Shown here: piece by piece, positions 35,783 to 45,401 of the stretch
How positions within the stretch are numbered: position 1 is the stretch's first letter
Layout: every line of letters begins with the position of its first letter
Assembly (NCBI RefSeq): GCF_004022485.1
Contig: NZ_CP034951.1
Span: 2,294,001-2,358,000, forward strand
Reading direction: 5' to 3'
DNA: 64,000 nt
Origin: Aequorivita sp. H23M31
GTDB taxonomy: Bacteria > Bacteroidota > Bacteroidia > Flavobacteriales > Flavobacteriaceae
The notes under the pieces: model-generated
Told to the model about the DNA's origin: nothing
Databases searched by the model: none
What the model saw: only the letters and a program-made list of their open reading frames with translations
Position numbers and translations under genes: made by a program

Positions 35783-37663
35783 CTAAACAATAAAAACAGG
35801 AATCTTTACCTTGTGCCTTACACTGTCAACAGTCGTACCGAACATCAGGTCTTTAAACATTTTATGTCCGTGACTTCCTAGCACCAGCAAATCAAAATCC
35901 CCATCATTTACTATTTTCGGAATTACTTTTTTGGGAGAACCAAATCCAAGTTCAACTTCAATGGAATAACCTTGTTCCTCAAGCTCTAGTTTATAAGAAT
36001 TTAAAAATTCTTCGTCATTGATAGTTTCGTGATCATCAATATTACTTCCGTACAACAACGCGCCTGGAGTTTCCACCACGTGAATCAATTTATAAATAGC
36101 ATCTTTTCCCCCTAATTGAAGTGCTGAGGAAATACTCTTTTGGTCCGCCGTTGAAAAATCCACCGCTATGGCAACATATTTATATGGTTTTGGCGTGGAA
36201 ATTTCTCCGATTTGGGATTGGGAAATATGTGGTAAAGGTATTTTTCTCTCTGCCATCCGTTTCATAATCAAAGGTCGAATGGTGATATAAAAAAGCAAAA
36301 TTGCGCTTCCAATTACTATTGGAATTACAAATACCCATATATAAATAGGGTCATCGGAATCTATAATACAATTTTTGACTTCTTCATAAACCAACTTTCC
36401 ATTTAGCGCAACGATTATTAGGGTAATGATCCAAGAGGCAATTTTCATAGGAAGTTTAATATGAAAACCCTTCATCAATTTTTTGTCACTTACAAAGTGA
36501 ATCAACGGAATAATGGCGAATCCCAATTGTAAACTCAAAACCACTTGACTGAGCACCAACAACCTTCCAGTAGCTCCTTCCCCAAAATAAATAATCGTAA
36601 ATAATGCGGGAATTATCGCCACCAATCGAGTTAACAATCGCCTTACCCACGGCTGGATTCGCAGGTTTAAATATCCTTCCATCACAATTTGTCCAGCCAA
36701 GGTTCCTGTTAATGTAGAACTTTGTCCGGCAGCAATCAGAGCAACAGCAAAGAAGATAGGTGCCAAATTAGAACCGAGTAAGGGTTCCAAAAGTGCGTAT
36801 GCATCTTGGATTTCGGCTACACCGTACAATTCATTTTTAAAAAAGACCGAAGCTGCCAAAATGAGAATCGCGGCATTGACGAAAAAAGCCAGATTGAGCG
36901 CAATTGCCGAATCGATAAAATTAAGCTTTAGGGCACGCTTTATTCCTTTTTTGGTACTGTCTATTTTTCGGGTCTGCACTAGGGAAGAGTGGAGATAAAG
37001 ATTATGTGGCATTACCGTGGCTCCAATAATTCCGATTGCGATATATAGCGCAGTATCATTAGGAAGAGTGGGAATAAAACCGGTTATCAGTTCGCTCATA
37101 TCCGGTTTTGCAAAGAACATTTCAATCAGAAAAGAACCTCCTATAATGGCAATAAGGCCAATTATAAAAGCTTCCATTTTTCGCATTCCCTTGTTTATTA
37201 GAAATAGCAAAAGGAAACTATCCAAAACAGTTATGGAAACGCCCCAAATCATGGGTAGTCCAAAAAGAAGATTTAGACCGATTGCCATACCGATAACCTC
37301 AGCCAAATCAGTAGCGGCGATGGCTATTTCGGCTAAAACATATAAGATGAAATTTACAAAACGTGGATAAGATTGACGTGAGGCTTGTGCCAGATCCAGA
37401 CCGCGTACCACTCCCAGACGAGTACAAAGACTTTGAAGGAGCAAAGCCATAATATTGCTCATCAGCAAGACCCATAAAAGAGCGTACCCAAACTGACTAC
37501 CACCTGCAATATCAGTGGCCCAGTTTCCCGGATCCATATAGCCCACACTCACTAAATAAGCGGGACCTAGAAAAGCGAGCAGCCTTTTCCAAGGAGATTT
37601 CTTTCCCGATGTGTCTATCGTTCCGTGAACATTCTCCAAGGATTTATGGCCCTCTCTTTTCAT
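35783..37663 (-). CDS. mntH: Nramp divalent-metal transporter fused to a universal stress domain
   Basis: 626 residues; typical MntH has about 410-440. Residues 25-460 are an Nramp carrier with the metal motif DPGNWATDIAGG in TM1 and MPHNLYLHSS in TM6. Residues about 490-626 are a UspA domain: AVDFSTADQKS, HVVETPGALLYG and the ATP-binding signature GSHGHKMFKDLMFGTT (G-x2-G-x9-G-T), so nucleotide binding is likely. The carrier takes up Mn(II) or Fe(II) with protons. The Usp tail probably senses ATP or energy state (inference). The gene stands between feoAB and the ABC metal importer. Confidence 0.92.
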   Translation of the reverse strand: MKREGHKSLENVHGTIDTSGKKSPWKRLLAFLGPAYLVSVGYMDPGNWATDIAGGSQFGYALLWVLLMSNIMALLLQSLCTRLGVVRGLDLAQASRQSYPRFVNFILYVLAEIAIAATDLAEVIGMAIGLNLLFGLPMIWGVSITVLDSFLLLFLINKGMRKMEAFIIGLIAIIGGSFLIEMFFAKPDMSELITGFIPTLPNDTALYIAIGIIGATVMPHNLYLHSSLVQTRKIDSTKKGIKRALKLNFIDSAIALNLAFFVNAAILILAASVFFKNELYGVAEIQDAYALLEPLLGSNLAPIFFAVALIAAGQSSTLTGTLAGQIVMEGYLNLRIQPWVRRLLTRLVAIIPALFTIIYFGEGATGRLLVLSQVVLSLQLGFAIIPLIHFVSDKKLMKGFHIKLPMKIASWIITLIIVALNGKLVYEEVKNCIIDSDDPIYIWVFVIPIVIGSAILLFYITIRPLIMKRMAERKIPLPHISQSQIGEISTPKPYKYVAIAVDFSTADQKSISSALQLGGKDAIYKLIHVVETPGALLYGSNIDDHETINDEEFLNSYKLELEEQGYSIEVELGFGSPKKVIPKIVNDGDFDLLVLGSHGHKMFKDLMFGTTVDSVRHKVKIPVFIV

Positions 37664-37698
37664 TTTTTATCTCTTTAGATTATACAGCAATTGGGTTC

Positions 37699-37719
37699 AG
37701 GTAGTTTTAAACCTAAAAA
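37699..37719 (-). promoter_or_regulatory. Candidate metal-regulator site upstream of mntH
   Basis: On the minus strand TTTTTTAGGTTTAAAACTACC is an imperfect palindrome (6 of 9 arm bases pair) with the TTTTTAG half-site also found at 42935. It lies 36-56 bp before the mntH ATG. Weak evidence; no TAnnTTTG box was seen beside it. Confidence 0.35.
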
Positions 37720-37945
37720 AGGAAGAGTTGATTTATGACAGTGGTTATGTGTCTGCATTGTTTTTATGATCTGTTTTCTATGACCGTATTTATTTCGATT
37801 GTTGAGTCGATGAGTTGAGGATTTTAGGAATTGACATTAAAATCAATTCTTATTAAAACCTTCATCCGCGGCAGGCTCCTAAACTCATAAACATTTAAAC
37901 TTATAAACCATTCTGTCTTACGTCTAAAAGTTATACGTCCAATTT

Positions 37946-39106
37946 TCATCCTCTGAAAAGGAAAAAATCCTCTTTCATCGAATCAATCTTTTCGTGTTTG
38001 TTTTCAATGATATACTCTAAGGACTTTTCAGTAAAGGCCAATCCCTTTTTTGTGAGGGAAACGATATCATTATTTACTATGATCAGATTATTTTTTAATG
38101 CCAGATCCAATACTTTCTTAGCCTGCACTTCTTGCCAATCTATATGTTCTTGTAAATGATTGATATGTCGCTCTCGTTTCTCGTCGTGTCGATTTAGATG
38201 TAAAAGAAAAGTGATAAGAGAGACTTCTAGCCGCTGTTGTTTATGTCTATATAGTACGGAAATAAGTCCTTTCTTCGGGGCGAACAGATATACCAATAGA
38301 AAAATAATTCCCAAGGTTGTCGCTATCGATCCAGATATGGAAGCGTCCAACCAATTGGCAAACCAATATCCGGAAATTGCGGCAACAACTCCGAAAAACA
38401 GTGATAATCCAATCATTTTTTTTAGGTCTTCCGTAAGCAGATAGGCTGTAGCAGCTGGTGCAATCATAAGGGCAACCACTAGAATTGCTCCGACGGCATC
38501 AAATGCTCCCACCACTGTAATTGAAGACATGGACATCAATCCATAATGAATTATTATTGGTGATATTCCCATTGCTGAGGAAAGTCCGGCGTCGAAAGTG
38601 CTTACTTTTAATTCCTTAAAGAAAAGCAGTAGTAAGCTTACGATTACTATCAAAATACTTCCCATTATCCAAAGAGATTTCGGGCCCCAATCCGCACCAT
38701 CAACCATCAATCTATCAAAAGGTGCAAAGGCGAGCTCGCCCAGAAGAACCGCATCCACATCCAAATGAACATCGCCGGCATTCTTTGAAATCATTATTAC
38801 CCCAATACTAAAAAGAGCAGGGAAAACCAAACCAATTGCAGTGTCCTCCTTTACCATTCCGGTTTTTTGGATGTATTCAACCAATACAACCGTCAAAACC
38901 CCCACTAAAGCTGCAAAAAGAATTAGTAAAGGCGAATTTAAATCCTGGGTGATAAAAAATCCAATTACAATACCGGGCAGAATGGAATGACTGATAGCAT
39001 CACTGATAAGCGCCATTTTCCGAAGTACCAGGAATACCCCTGGAATTGCACAGGCCATTGCAACCACCGCAGCTATAATCTGTATTTCTATCTGTGGACT
39101 ACTCAT
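37946..39106 (-). CDS. Metal ABC transporter permease (ABC-3) with C-terminal winged-helix tail
   Basis: 386 residues. Residues 1-280 are an ABC-3 permease of the ZnuB/TroC/MntB type with 8-9 membrane helices and the SDAISHSILPGI coupling motif near residue 35. The last 100 residues are soluble and resemble the helix-turn-helix region of DtxR-type regulators: VSLITFLLHLNRHDE, LQEHIDWQEVQAKKVLDLALK, NDIVSLTKKG. Such permease-DtxR fusions occur in Bacteroidota; a metal-sensing or gating role is plausible but unproven. Its start overlaps the previous permease gene by 8 bp, so both are co-translated. Zn versus Mn cannot be settled from the sequence. Confidence 0.88.
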   Translation of the reverse strand: MSSPQIEIQIIAAVVAMACAIPGVFLVLRKMALISDAISHSILPGIVIGFFITQDLNSPLLILFAALVGVLTVVLVEYIQKTGMVKEDTAIGLVFPALFSIGVIMISKNAGDVHLDVDAVLLGELAFAPFDRLMVDGADWGPKSLWIMGSILIVIVSLLLLFFKELKVSTFDAGLSSAMGISPIIIHYGLMSMSSITVVGAFDAVGAILVVALMIAPAATAYLLTEDLKKMIGLSLFFGVVAAISGYWFANWLDASISGSIATTLGIIFLLVYLFAPKKGLISVLYRHKQQRLEVSLITFLLHLNRHDEKRERHINHLQEHIDWQEVQAKKVLDLALKNNLIIVNNDIVSLTKKGLAFTEKSLEYIIENKHEKIDSMKEDFFLFRG

Positions 39107-40223
39107 TAATTGATTGTTGATTATACATTTCCGCCGCCTTATTAAAACCTTCTTGGGTCATTGCCCAATCTTGACCTTCTATAGATATCCAGCCTTCATT
39201 TTCTAACCTTTTGAGCGTTTCTTTGGTGTATCCCTGGAAATTATTGAGAATGCGAATTGCGTGTGGATGGGAAATATTTTCGTGATCGATTGCAATATCA
39301 TACATAAACTGAAGCGTTTTCATCAGTTCAAGATCTTTTCTATTCTTTCTAAAACGAATCTCACGAAACAACAAACCTCGTCCCGGAGAAAATATAAGTG
39401 AAAACAAAACAAAGACACTTGCCACCAAAACAATTACCGGCCCTGTTGATAGATTATCCTGACTGGCACTGATTGCAGTTCCGAAAATTCCCGATAATGC
39501 GCCTACCAATCCCGCCAAAAGAACCATTGTGCTCAAACTATTTGTCCATTGTCTTGCTGCTGCTGCAGGTGCCAATAAAATAGCACTCATAAGTACCACC
39601 CCAACGGTCTGTAATCCTAAAACGATAGCAAGAACAATAAAGAAAGTGACCAGAACATCTATAAATTTTGTGTTGAAACCAATGGTTTGAGTATAATCCG
39701 GATCAAAAAGAAGAAGTTTGAATTCCTTCCAAAATAACAGCAATACTACTAGCGAAACAGCTGTTACAATAATCATTAATCTTACATCACTCTCCACCAA
39801 TGTTGCGGCCTGGCCAAAAAGATATTTGTCCAATCCAGCCTGATTGGCGTTAGGTTGTTTTTGAATAAACGTCAAGAGCAACATTCCAAATCCGAAAAAT
39901 GTAGAAAGGATGAGTCCTAAAGCAGTATCACTTTTTAAATGGGTTTTTGAGGTAATTCCCCGAATCCAATATGTTCCCACCAATCCGCTCACCAATGCCC
40001 CCAACAACAAAGTTCCCGAATCTTTAGCGCCAGTAATAATAAAAGCCAAAGCAATCCCGGGAAGAGCAGCATGGGAAATAGCATCACCCAACAAACTCTC
40101 TTTCCGCAATACCGCAAAACTACCCAGCATGCCACAAATAGCACCAAGCACCGCGGTACCTAAGGTGATGGTACGCAGCGTGTAATCGTGCCAAAGGAGT
40201 TCGAAATATTCGGTGATTGACAT
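39099..40223 (-). CDS. Metal ABC transporter permease (ABC-3) with C-terminal winged-helix tail
   Basis: 374 residues. The ABC-3 permease core (1-280) has the GDAISHAALPGIALAF coupling motif and LLAPAAAARQW. The C-terminal 90 residues form a second soluble domain, different in sequence from that of its neighbour but of the same type (HAIRILNNFQGYTKETLKRLENEGWISIEG), resembling a winged helix. The two permeases likely form a heterodimer. The gene lies 212 bp downstream of the ATPase gene, with a REP-like repeat in the gap, and 8 bp overlaps the next permease. Confidence 0.88.
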   Translation of the reverse strand: MSITEYFELLWHDYTLRTITLGTAVLGAICGMLGSFAVLRKESLLGDAISHAALPGIALAFIITGAKDSGTLLLGALVSGLVGTYWIRGITSKTHLKSDTALGLILSTFFGFGMLLLTFIQKQPNANQAGLDKYLFGQAATLVESDVRLMIIVTAVSLVVLLLFWKEFKLLLFDPDYTQTIGFNTKFIDVLVTFFIVLAIVLGLQTVGVVLMSAILLAPAAAARQWTNSLSTMVLLAGLVGALSGIFGTAISASQDNLSTGPVIVLVASVFVLFSLIFSPGRGLLFREIRFRKNRKDLELMKTLQFMYDIAIDHENISHPHAIRILNNFQGYTKETLKRLENEGWISIEGQDWAMTQEGFNKAAEMYNQQSINE

Positions 40224-40295
40224 ATTTTTTTGTTGATTCGAATTAGGTTATTGGTTTATTAATTAAAGCCACAGTTCATTTAAGGAGCAAAATCA

Positions 40296-40352
40296 AGTTT
40301 TTGTCACCTTGAGCGCACTCTAAAGGTTAAACAAAAACGTCTCGACTTCGCT
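40296..40352. repeat. REP-like intergenic palindrome
   Basis: The stretch TTGTCACCTTGAGC, then TCTCGACTTCGCTCGACGCGACAA, is a degenerate member of the 4805 repeat family, inserted between the ATPase gene and the permease genes of the ABC operon. Confidence 0.65.
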
Positions 40353-40435
40353 CGACGCGACAATTCTATTATGAATTCTAATCTTTCATATTTAATACTA
40401 AAATATCTACCAACTAAAAACTACCGTCTACCAAC

Positions 40436-41173
40436 TCATTTATTCACCGCCACCTTATAATTAATCCCATAAGTCTTCGTCAGGTTATCATCATTAAAAA
40501 TTTCTTTCACAGGTCCAGTAGCAATCTTTTTCACGTTTAAGAATGTTACCCAATCAAAATATTCTGGAACGGTTTGGAGATCGTGATGGACTACCACTAC
40601 GGTTTTTCCGGCCTTTCTCAATTCTTTTAAAATATTGATAATTGCAATTTCGGTAGTTGCATCAACCCCTTGAAAAGGTTCATCCATAAAATAAATAGAG
40701 GCATCCTGGGCTAATGCACGCGCTAGAAAAACTCGCTGTTGCTGGCCTCCACTTAACTGACTGATCTGTCTGTTTCTATAGGAAAGCATTCCTACTTTTT
40801 CCATGGATTCTAGAGCAATCTTCTTCTCTTTTGCGCCAGGTCGTTTTATCCAGCCCAAACTTCCGTAGGTTCCCATTAAAACCACATCAAAAGCGGTAGT
40901 GGGAAAATCCCAGTCCACACTTCCCTTTTGGGGAACATAAGCAACCAATTTTCGTTGTTTATCATAGGGTTTTCCAAAAATAGTTACACTTCCGGCGATC
41001 GGTTTTATAATTCCCAAAATGGTTTTTATCAAAGTCGATTTCCCAGCGCCATTTGGACCCACAATTGCCATCAATATACCTTCAGGAACTGAAAGGTCAA
41101 TATCCCACAAAACTGGTTTATAGTTGTAAGCTACGGTAAGGTCATCAACTTTTACGGCTATCTTTTCTTCCAT
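40436..41173 (-). CDS. Metal ABC transporter ATP-binding protein
   Basis: 245 residues, standard for the TroB/ZnuC/MntA family. Walker [10 protein letters not shown] (about 37-45), Q-loop [12 protein letters not shown], signature LSGGQQQR, Walker [11 protein letters not shown] and the switch His in VVVHHD are all present. It energises metal import by the two ABC-3 permeases downstream. Its start overlaps the stop of the substrate-binding lipoprotein gene by one base, so it is translationally coupled to it. Confidence 0.95.
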   Translation of the reverse strand: MEEKIAVKVDDLTVAYNYKPVLWDIDLSVPEGILMAIVGPNGAGKSTLIKTILGIIKPIAGSVTIFGKPYDKQRKLVAYVPQKGSVDWDFPTTAFDVVLMGTYGSLGWIKRPGAKEKKIALESMEKVGMLSYRNRQISQLSGGQQQRVFLARALAQDASIYFMDEPFQGVDATTEIAIINILKELRKAGKTVVVVHHDLQTVPEYFDWVTFLNVKKIATGPVKEIFNDDNLTKTYGINYKVAVNK

Positions 41174-42081
41174 TATTTTAATGCGTTTACAATAGTGTTG
41201 ACGTTATACCTAAACATTCCGATATAAGTGCCTTCTTCTGTTCCGGGATTGCCCAAGGCATCACTATAAAGGGAACCACCAATCTCTACTTTGTGTTTTT
41301 TTGAAAGAACTGCCGCTTGAAGAGCCTCAATAGTCCGGCGTGGAACAGAACTTTCCACGAAAATGGCCTTCACATCGTTATCGATGATGAAATCTGAAAG
41401 CTTCTGGACATCGCGCACGCCGGCTTCGGTTGCAGTAGAGATTCCCTGCAGACCAACCACCTCAAAATCGTAAGCTTTTCCGAAGTAGTTAAAGGCATCG
41501 TGGGCAGTAACCAGAATTCGTTTCTCCCTAGGAAGTGTATTTATAATGGATTTTATTTCAGTTTCCAAGTCATCCAATTTGGCTTGATATTTCTTATTGT
41601 TCGCTGCATAAGTCTCTGCATTTTCCTCATCCGCTTTCGAAAGTTCATCGGTAACAATCTGGGCAAACTGTTTAAAAAACTGAATGTTAAACCACACATG
41701 CGGATCGTAATTGGATGCAAAATTTGCCGAGGAAATCAGCTTATCGTGCGGCAACCTATCACCAACAGAAACCGTGTTTTTCTTTCCTTGCATTTTTTCA
41801 AAAATATCAACAAGCTTCCCTTCTAAATGAAGTCCGCCGCAGAAGATAATATCAGCATTATACAATTTGCTCACATCACCTTCACTCGCTTTATATAAAT
41901 GCGGATCAACTCCAGCACCCATCAAGGATTGCAAAGAGATTTTATCCCCACCAATTTTCGAAACCAGATCAGCTAGAATATTGGTTGTAGTAACTACCTT
42001 AAGTTTTCCGTTTTCCTCTGAAGAATTCTTACAGCTGGCAAAAACAGTTAATGTTATAAGAAGTAATATAATTTTTTTCAT
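41173..42081 (-). CDS. Metal ABC transporter substrate-binding lipoprotein (TroA/ZnuA family)
   Basis: 302 residues. Lipobox FASC (Cys17) after a short signal; the mature protein begins with the classical [12 protein letters not shown]. Metal ligands of the cluster A-I fold are visible: His in VDPHLYKAS, His in DPHVWFN, the Glu of [10 protein letters not shown] and the Asp of YSDALG near the C-terminus. There is no long His-rich loop of the ZnuA type, which favours Mn(II) or Fe(II) over Zn(II), but this is weak evidence. It is the first gene of the ABC operon, 149 bp downstream of the DtxR/MntR gene. Confidence 0.93.
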   Translation of the reverse strand: MKKIILLLITLTVFASCKNSSEENGKLKVVTTTNILADLVSKIGGDKISLQSLMGAGVDPHLYKASEGDVSKLYNADIIFCGGLHLEGKLVDIFEKMQGKKNTVSVGDRLPHDKLISSANFASNYDPHVWFNIQFFKQFAQIVTDELSKADEENAETYAANNKKYQAKLDDLETEIKSIINTLPREKRILVTAHDAFNYFGKAYDFEVVGLQGISTATEAGVRDVQKLSDFIIDNDVKAIFVESSVPRRTIEALQAAVLSKKHKVEIGGSLYSDALGNPGTEEGTYIGMFRYNVNTIVNALK

Positions 42082-42230
42082 CTCTGAATTGGTATTAAAG
42101 ACTGAGTGAATTTTTGTCGCCCCACCCTAAAGGGAGCAAAAATTCTAATCAATTTTGATTATAATTGTGTTCTGGTTCCTGTCTCTGCCAACTACGCTTA
42201 AGCCCCGCGAACAAATTGGTTCAATTCACC

Positions 42231-42887
42231 TTAAACAGACTGTACAAATAAGTTCTCAGCAATTTTGAGGGAAATAAAAAACTGATCATTTCCAACCCGA
42301 ATTACCATCGAGCCGTCAAAAAATTCCTTTCCCAGTACAGTTATTTTTGTTCCAATACTTATTTTCTTCTTATCTAAATATTGCAGAAACTCGGGGCTCG
42401 ATTCCTTAACTCCCACACATACTCCTTGTTGGTTTTTTTCAATCTCGGAGAGTAACTTTTTTTCAGTTCGTTTTAAAATTCCATCCTTATCGGGAATTGG
42501 ATCTCCGTGGGGATCAAAATCTGGACTTCCTAAAAATTGATCAAGCCGAGTAATGAGTTCGTCAGATTTAATATGCTCCAATTGTTCGGCTATTTCGTGA
42601 ACTTCATCCCAATGAAAATTTAGCTTTTCAACCAAGAACACTTCCCATAAACGATGTTTTCTGATAACATATGCAGCAAGTCTTCGTCCCTCTTCCGTAA
42701 GCTGAACACCTTTATAGCGTTTGTAAATGAGCATCTTCTTCTCGGCCAATTTCTGAACCATGTCCGTAACTGAAGATGGTTTGGTCTCCATACTTTCTGC
42801 AATTGCATTTGTACTGATTTCACCTCCATTTTCAAATTCTAAATGGAAAATAGCTTTAAGATAATTCTCTTCCGCTAAGGTCATCAT
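42231..42887 (-). CDS. mntR: DtxR/MntR-family metalloregulator with C-terminal FeoA-like domain
   Basis: 218 residues. N-terminal winged helix (about 3-65: EENYLKAIFHLE, then TNAIAESMETKPSSVTDMVQKL), dimerisation domain (about 66-140) with metal-ligand motifs RKHRLWE and EQLEHIKSDE, and a C-terminal SH3/FeoA-like domain (about 145-218). The E-x2-E-H order is that of MntR (E99, E102, H103) and not the C-x2-E-H of DtxR. The MntR Asp8 position is Asn, so selectivity stays open. The location, divergent from a TonB receptor and upstream of an Mn/Zn-type importer, suggests it represses both when Mn is plentiful. A -7 box TATCTTTG lies at 42905-42912 (minus). Confidence 0.9.
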   Translation of the reverse strand: MMTLAEENYLKAIFHLEFENGGEISTNAIAESMETKPSSVTDMVQKLAEKKMLIYKRYKGVQLTEEGRRLAAYVIRKHRLWEVFLVEKLNFHWDEVHEIAEQLEHIKSDELITRLDQFLGSPDFDPHGDPIPDKDGILKRTEKKLLSEIEKNQQGVCVGVKESSPEFLQYLDKKKISIGTKITVLGKEFFDGSMVIRVGNDQFFISLKIAENLFVQSV

Positions 42888-42904
42888 GATCTTTTAAGTT
42901 TATA

Positions 42905-42912
42905 CAAAGATA
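42905..42912 (-). promoter_or_regulatory. TAnnTTTG -7 element of the MntR-like gene
   Basis: On the minus strand TATCTTTG matches the consensus exactly, 18 bp before ATG 42887, leaving a short leader. It is 22 bp from the palindrome at 42935, so the regulator may also control itself. Confidence 0.6.
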
Positions 42913-42934
42913 TATTTTTTTATTTTAAAACATC

Positions 42935-42954
42935 TTTTTAGCTTTGCCTAAAAA
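42935..42954 (+). promoter_or_regulatory. Putative MntR/DtxR operator overlapping the TonB-receptor promoter
   Basis: TTTTTAG-CTTTGC-CTAAAAA: a perfect 7-bp inverted repeat with a 6-bp spacer. The sequence TAGCTTTG (42939-42946), a full TAnnTTTG -7 element, lies inside it, so a bound repressor would cover the promoter. It is 15 bp before ATG 42969. The AT-rich half-sites with CTAA resemble DtxR-family operators. Confidence 0.65.
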
Positions 42955-42968
42955 TTAAATTGAATACA

Positions 42969-45239
42969 ATGAAAAATAAGTTTACTTGGATAAAATCCAT
43001 AGTACTCATAATAGCTTCTTCGGCCATGGCTCAAAATACGGTTAACGGAAAGGTAGAAAGTGATGGCGAGGCGCTTCCATTTGCCAATGTTTATATTTCA
43101 CAATTAAGCAAGGGTGCAGTAACGGATGATTTTGGAAATTTTACCCTTGAGAACATCCCAAATGGCACTTACACGATTTCGGCGTCCTTTGCAGGGTTTT
43201 CAAAGGAATCAAAAACGATAAATCTAAACGGCGGAACCCAGAATGTGCGCTTTATTCTAAAAGAAGATAACAATCTAAATGAAGTGGTTATAAGTGGAAC
43301 CTTAAAACCAGTTTTGCGTATTGAAAGTCCCGTTCCAGTTGAAGTCTATACTCCTACCTTTTTAAAGAAAAACCCCACTCCCAGCGTTTTCGATGCGCTA
43401 CAAAATGTGAATGGAGTACGGCCCCAGCTTAACTGTAACGTCTGTAACACGGGAGATATTCACATCAACGGTTTGGAAGGTCCCTACACTCTGGTTTTAA
43501 TCGACGGGATGCCTATTGTAAGTGGTTTATCCACGGTATATGGTTTATCTGGAATCCCCAATTCGCTTATTGAACAAGTGGAAATTGTAAAAGGACCGGC
43601 TTCTTCTTTATATGGAAGTGAAGCCGTTGGTGGGCTCATCAATGTGATTACAAAATTGCCGGAGTACGCACCAAGACTTTCTGTAGATGTATTTGGAACT
43701 ACTTGGGGTGAAATAAATACCGATATAGGTTTAAAAAAGGACTATGGTAAGGCTTCAACCCTTTTGGGAGTTAATTATTTCAATTATTCAAATCCGAAGG
43801 ATGAAAATGGGGATAACTTTACTGATGTCACTCTTCAAGATCGTATTTCACTGTTCAATAAATGGAGTTTTAAACGGAAAGAAAACCGCATCGCCTCTTT
43901 GGCAGGACGTTTTTTCTATGAAGACAGATGGGGAGGAGAAATGAATTGGAATCCTTCCTATAGAGGAGGAGACGAAGTTTATGGGGAGAGTATTTATACC
44001 ACTCGTTATGAATTGTTGGGAACTTATCAATTACCCATAAGCGAAAAAGTACTCTTTAATTTTTCCTATACCGATCACGACCAAAACTCGGTTTATGGTG
44101 ACGTAGAATATATGGCGCAGCAGCGAATTGCTTTTGGACAGTTTACTTGGGACAAAAAGTTCGGTAAACACGACATGCTTTTCGGAGTAGCGGGACGCTA
44201 TAATTATTATGATGATAATACCACGGCTACGGCAGTGGGCGATCAAAATGATCCCGAAGAAATTCTCATTCCTTCCTTATTTGTTCAGGACGAATATAAG
44301 TTGAATGAAAAAAATACTTTACTGGTTGGAGCGCGATATGATTATGACGAAAGGCACGGAAACATTTTTACACCGAGACTGGCATACCGTTTAAAGTTAT
44401 CTGCAAATGATATTATCCGTCTTAACACGGGAACAGGATTTCGAGTGGTGAATCTATTTACGGAAGATCACGCGGCGCTTACAGGTGCTCGCGAAGTGAT
44501 AATTGAAGGCGAATTGGATCCGGAGCGCAGTTATAACGCAAACCTCAACTATTTAAAAAAGCTTTACCTAAAAGGTGGCACAATGCTAAACTTTGAAGCT
44601 TCTGCTTGGTACACTTATTTTACAAATGCCATTCTTCCAGATTATGATACCAATCCCAACCAGATTATTTATTCAAATCTGAATGGTCACGCTATTTCCA
44701 AAGGACTTGGGTTTAACCTGGATGCCCATTTTTCAAATCGGTTTAAGGCAATTCTAGGATTCACTTATCAAGATGTTACTACTACGGAAGATAATATAAC
44801 TACCCAACAAATGTTAACGGAAAAGTTTAGCGGAACTTGGGCATTGACGTATAGAATTTTCAAATACAATCTTTCAATAGATTACACCGGAAACGTCTTT
44901 GGCCCTATGAGACTTCCGCTACTAAGTGATTTGGATCCACGACCCGATTATAGCCCCACGTGGAGCATTCAAAATATTCAATTTACTTATGATGGCATTA
45001 AAAACTTCGAGCTATATGGCGGTGTAAAAAACCTATTGAATTGGACCCCGGCCAAAAGTGCTCCCTTTCTTATATCGCGAGCAAATGATCCATTTGACAA
45101 AGAAGTAGTTTTCGACAATTCTGGAAATGCAGTTGCTACTCCCAACAATCCGTATGCACTTACGTTTGACCCAAATTACGTTTACGCTCCCAACCAAGGT
45201 ATCCGTGGATTCTTCGGACTAAGATATACACTGTTGTAG
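42969..45239 (+). CDS. TonB-dependent outer-membrane receptor, probably for a metal complex
   Basis: 756 residues from ATG 42969 (an upstream in-frame TTG at 42960 adds three residues). Signal peptide (1-19, ending AMAQ), a CarboxypepD-regulatory-like domain (about 22-98), a plug (about 110-225) with the DGMPIVSGLSTVYG block and the Cys motif NCNVCNTGD, then a 22-strand barrel ending GLRYTLL. The plug Cys pair (C-x2-C) could bind metal. The divergent MntR-type gene and operator suggest uptake of a manganese or iron compound; substrate not proven. No TonB-box variant was checked. Confidence 0.92.
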   Translation: MKNKFTWIKSIVLIIASSAMAQNTVNGKVESDGEALPFANVYISQLSKGAVTDDFGNFTLENIPNGTYTISASFAGFSKESKTINLNGGTQNVRFILKEDNNLNEVVISGTLKPVLRIESPVPVEVYTPTFLKKNPTPSVFDALQNVNGVRPQLNCNVCNTGDIHINGLEGPYTLVLIDGMPIVSGLSTVYGLSGIPNSLIEQVEIVKGPASSLYGSEAVGGLINVITKLPEYAPRLSVDVFGTTWGEINTDIGLKKDYGKASTLLGVNYFNYSNPKDENGDNFTDVTLQDRISLFNKWSFKRKENRIASLAGRFFYEDRWGGEMNWNPSYRGGDEVYGESIYTTRYELLGTYQLPISEKVLFNFSYTDHDQNSVYGDVEYMAQQRIAFGQFTWDKKFGKHDMLFGVAGRYNYYDDNTTATAVGDQNDPEEILIPSLFVQDEYKLNEKNTLLVGARYDYDERHGNIFTPRLAYRLKLSANDIIRLNTGTGFRVVNLFTEDHAALTGAREVIIEGELDPERSYNANLNYLKKLYLKGGTMLNFEASAWYTYFTNAILPDYDTNPNQIIYSNLNGHAISKGLGFNLDAHFSNRFKAILGFTYQDVTTTEDNITTQQMLTEKFSGTWALTYRIFKYNLSIDYTGNVFGPMRLPLLSDLDPRPDYSPTWSIQNIQFTYDGIKNFELYGGVKNLLNWTPAKSAPFLISRANDPFDKEVVFDNSGNAVATPNNPYALTFDPNYVYAPNQGIRGFFGLRYTLL

Positions 45240-45401
45240 CACTTTGGAATTAGACACTACTGATGAATAAGGAAAGATTACCTGGCAAAGTTTGAATCGA
45301 TATCTTTATTTCATAACCTAAATTTTAAATAGGAATCTATAAAGATATTTGTATACTGTGGAAAACATCAGTATCTTAGTAAGTATCAACAATTCTAAAT
45401 T

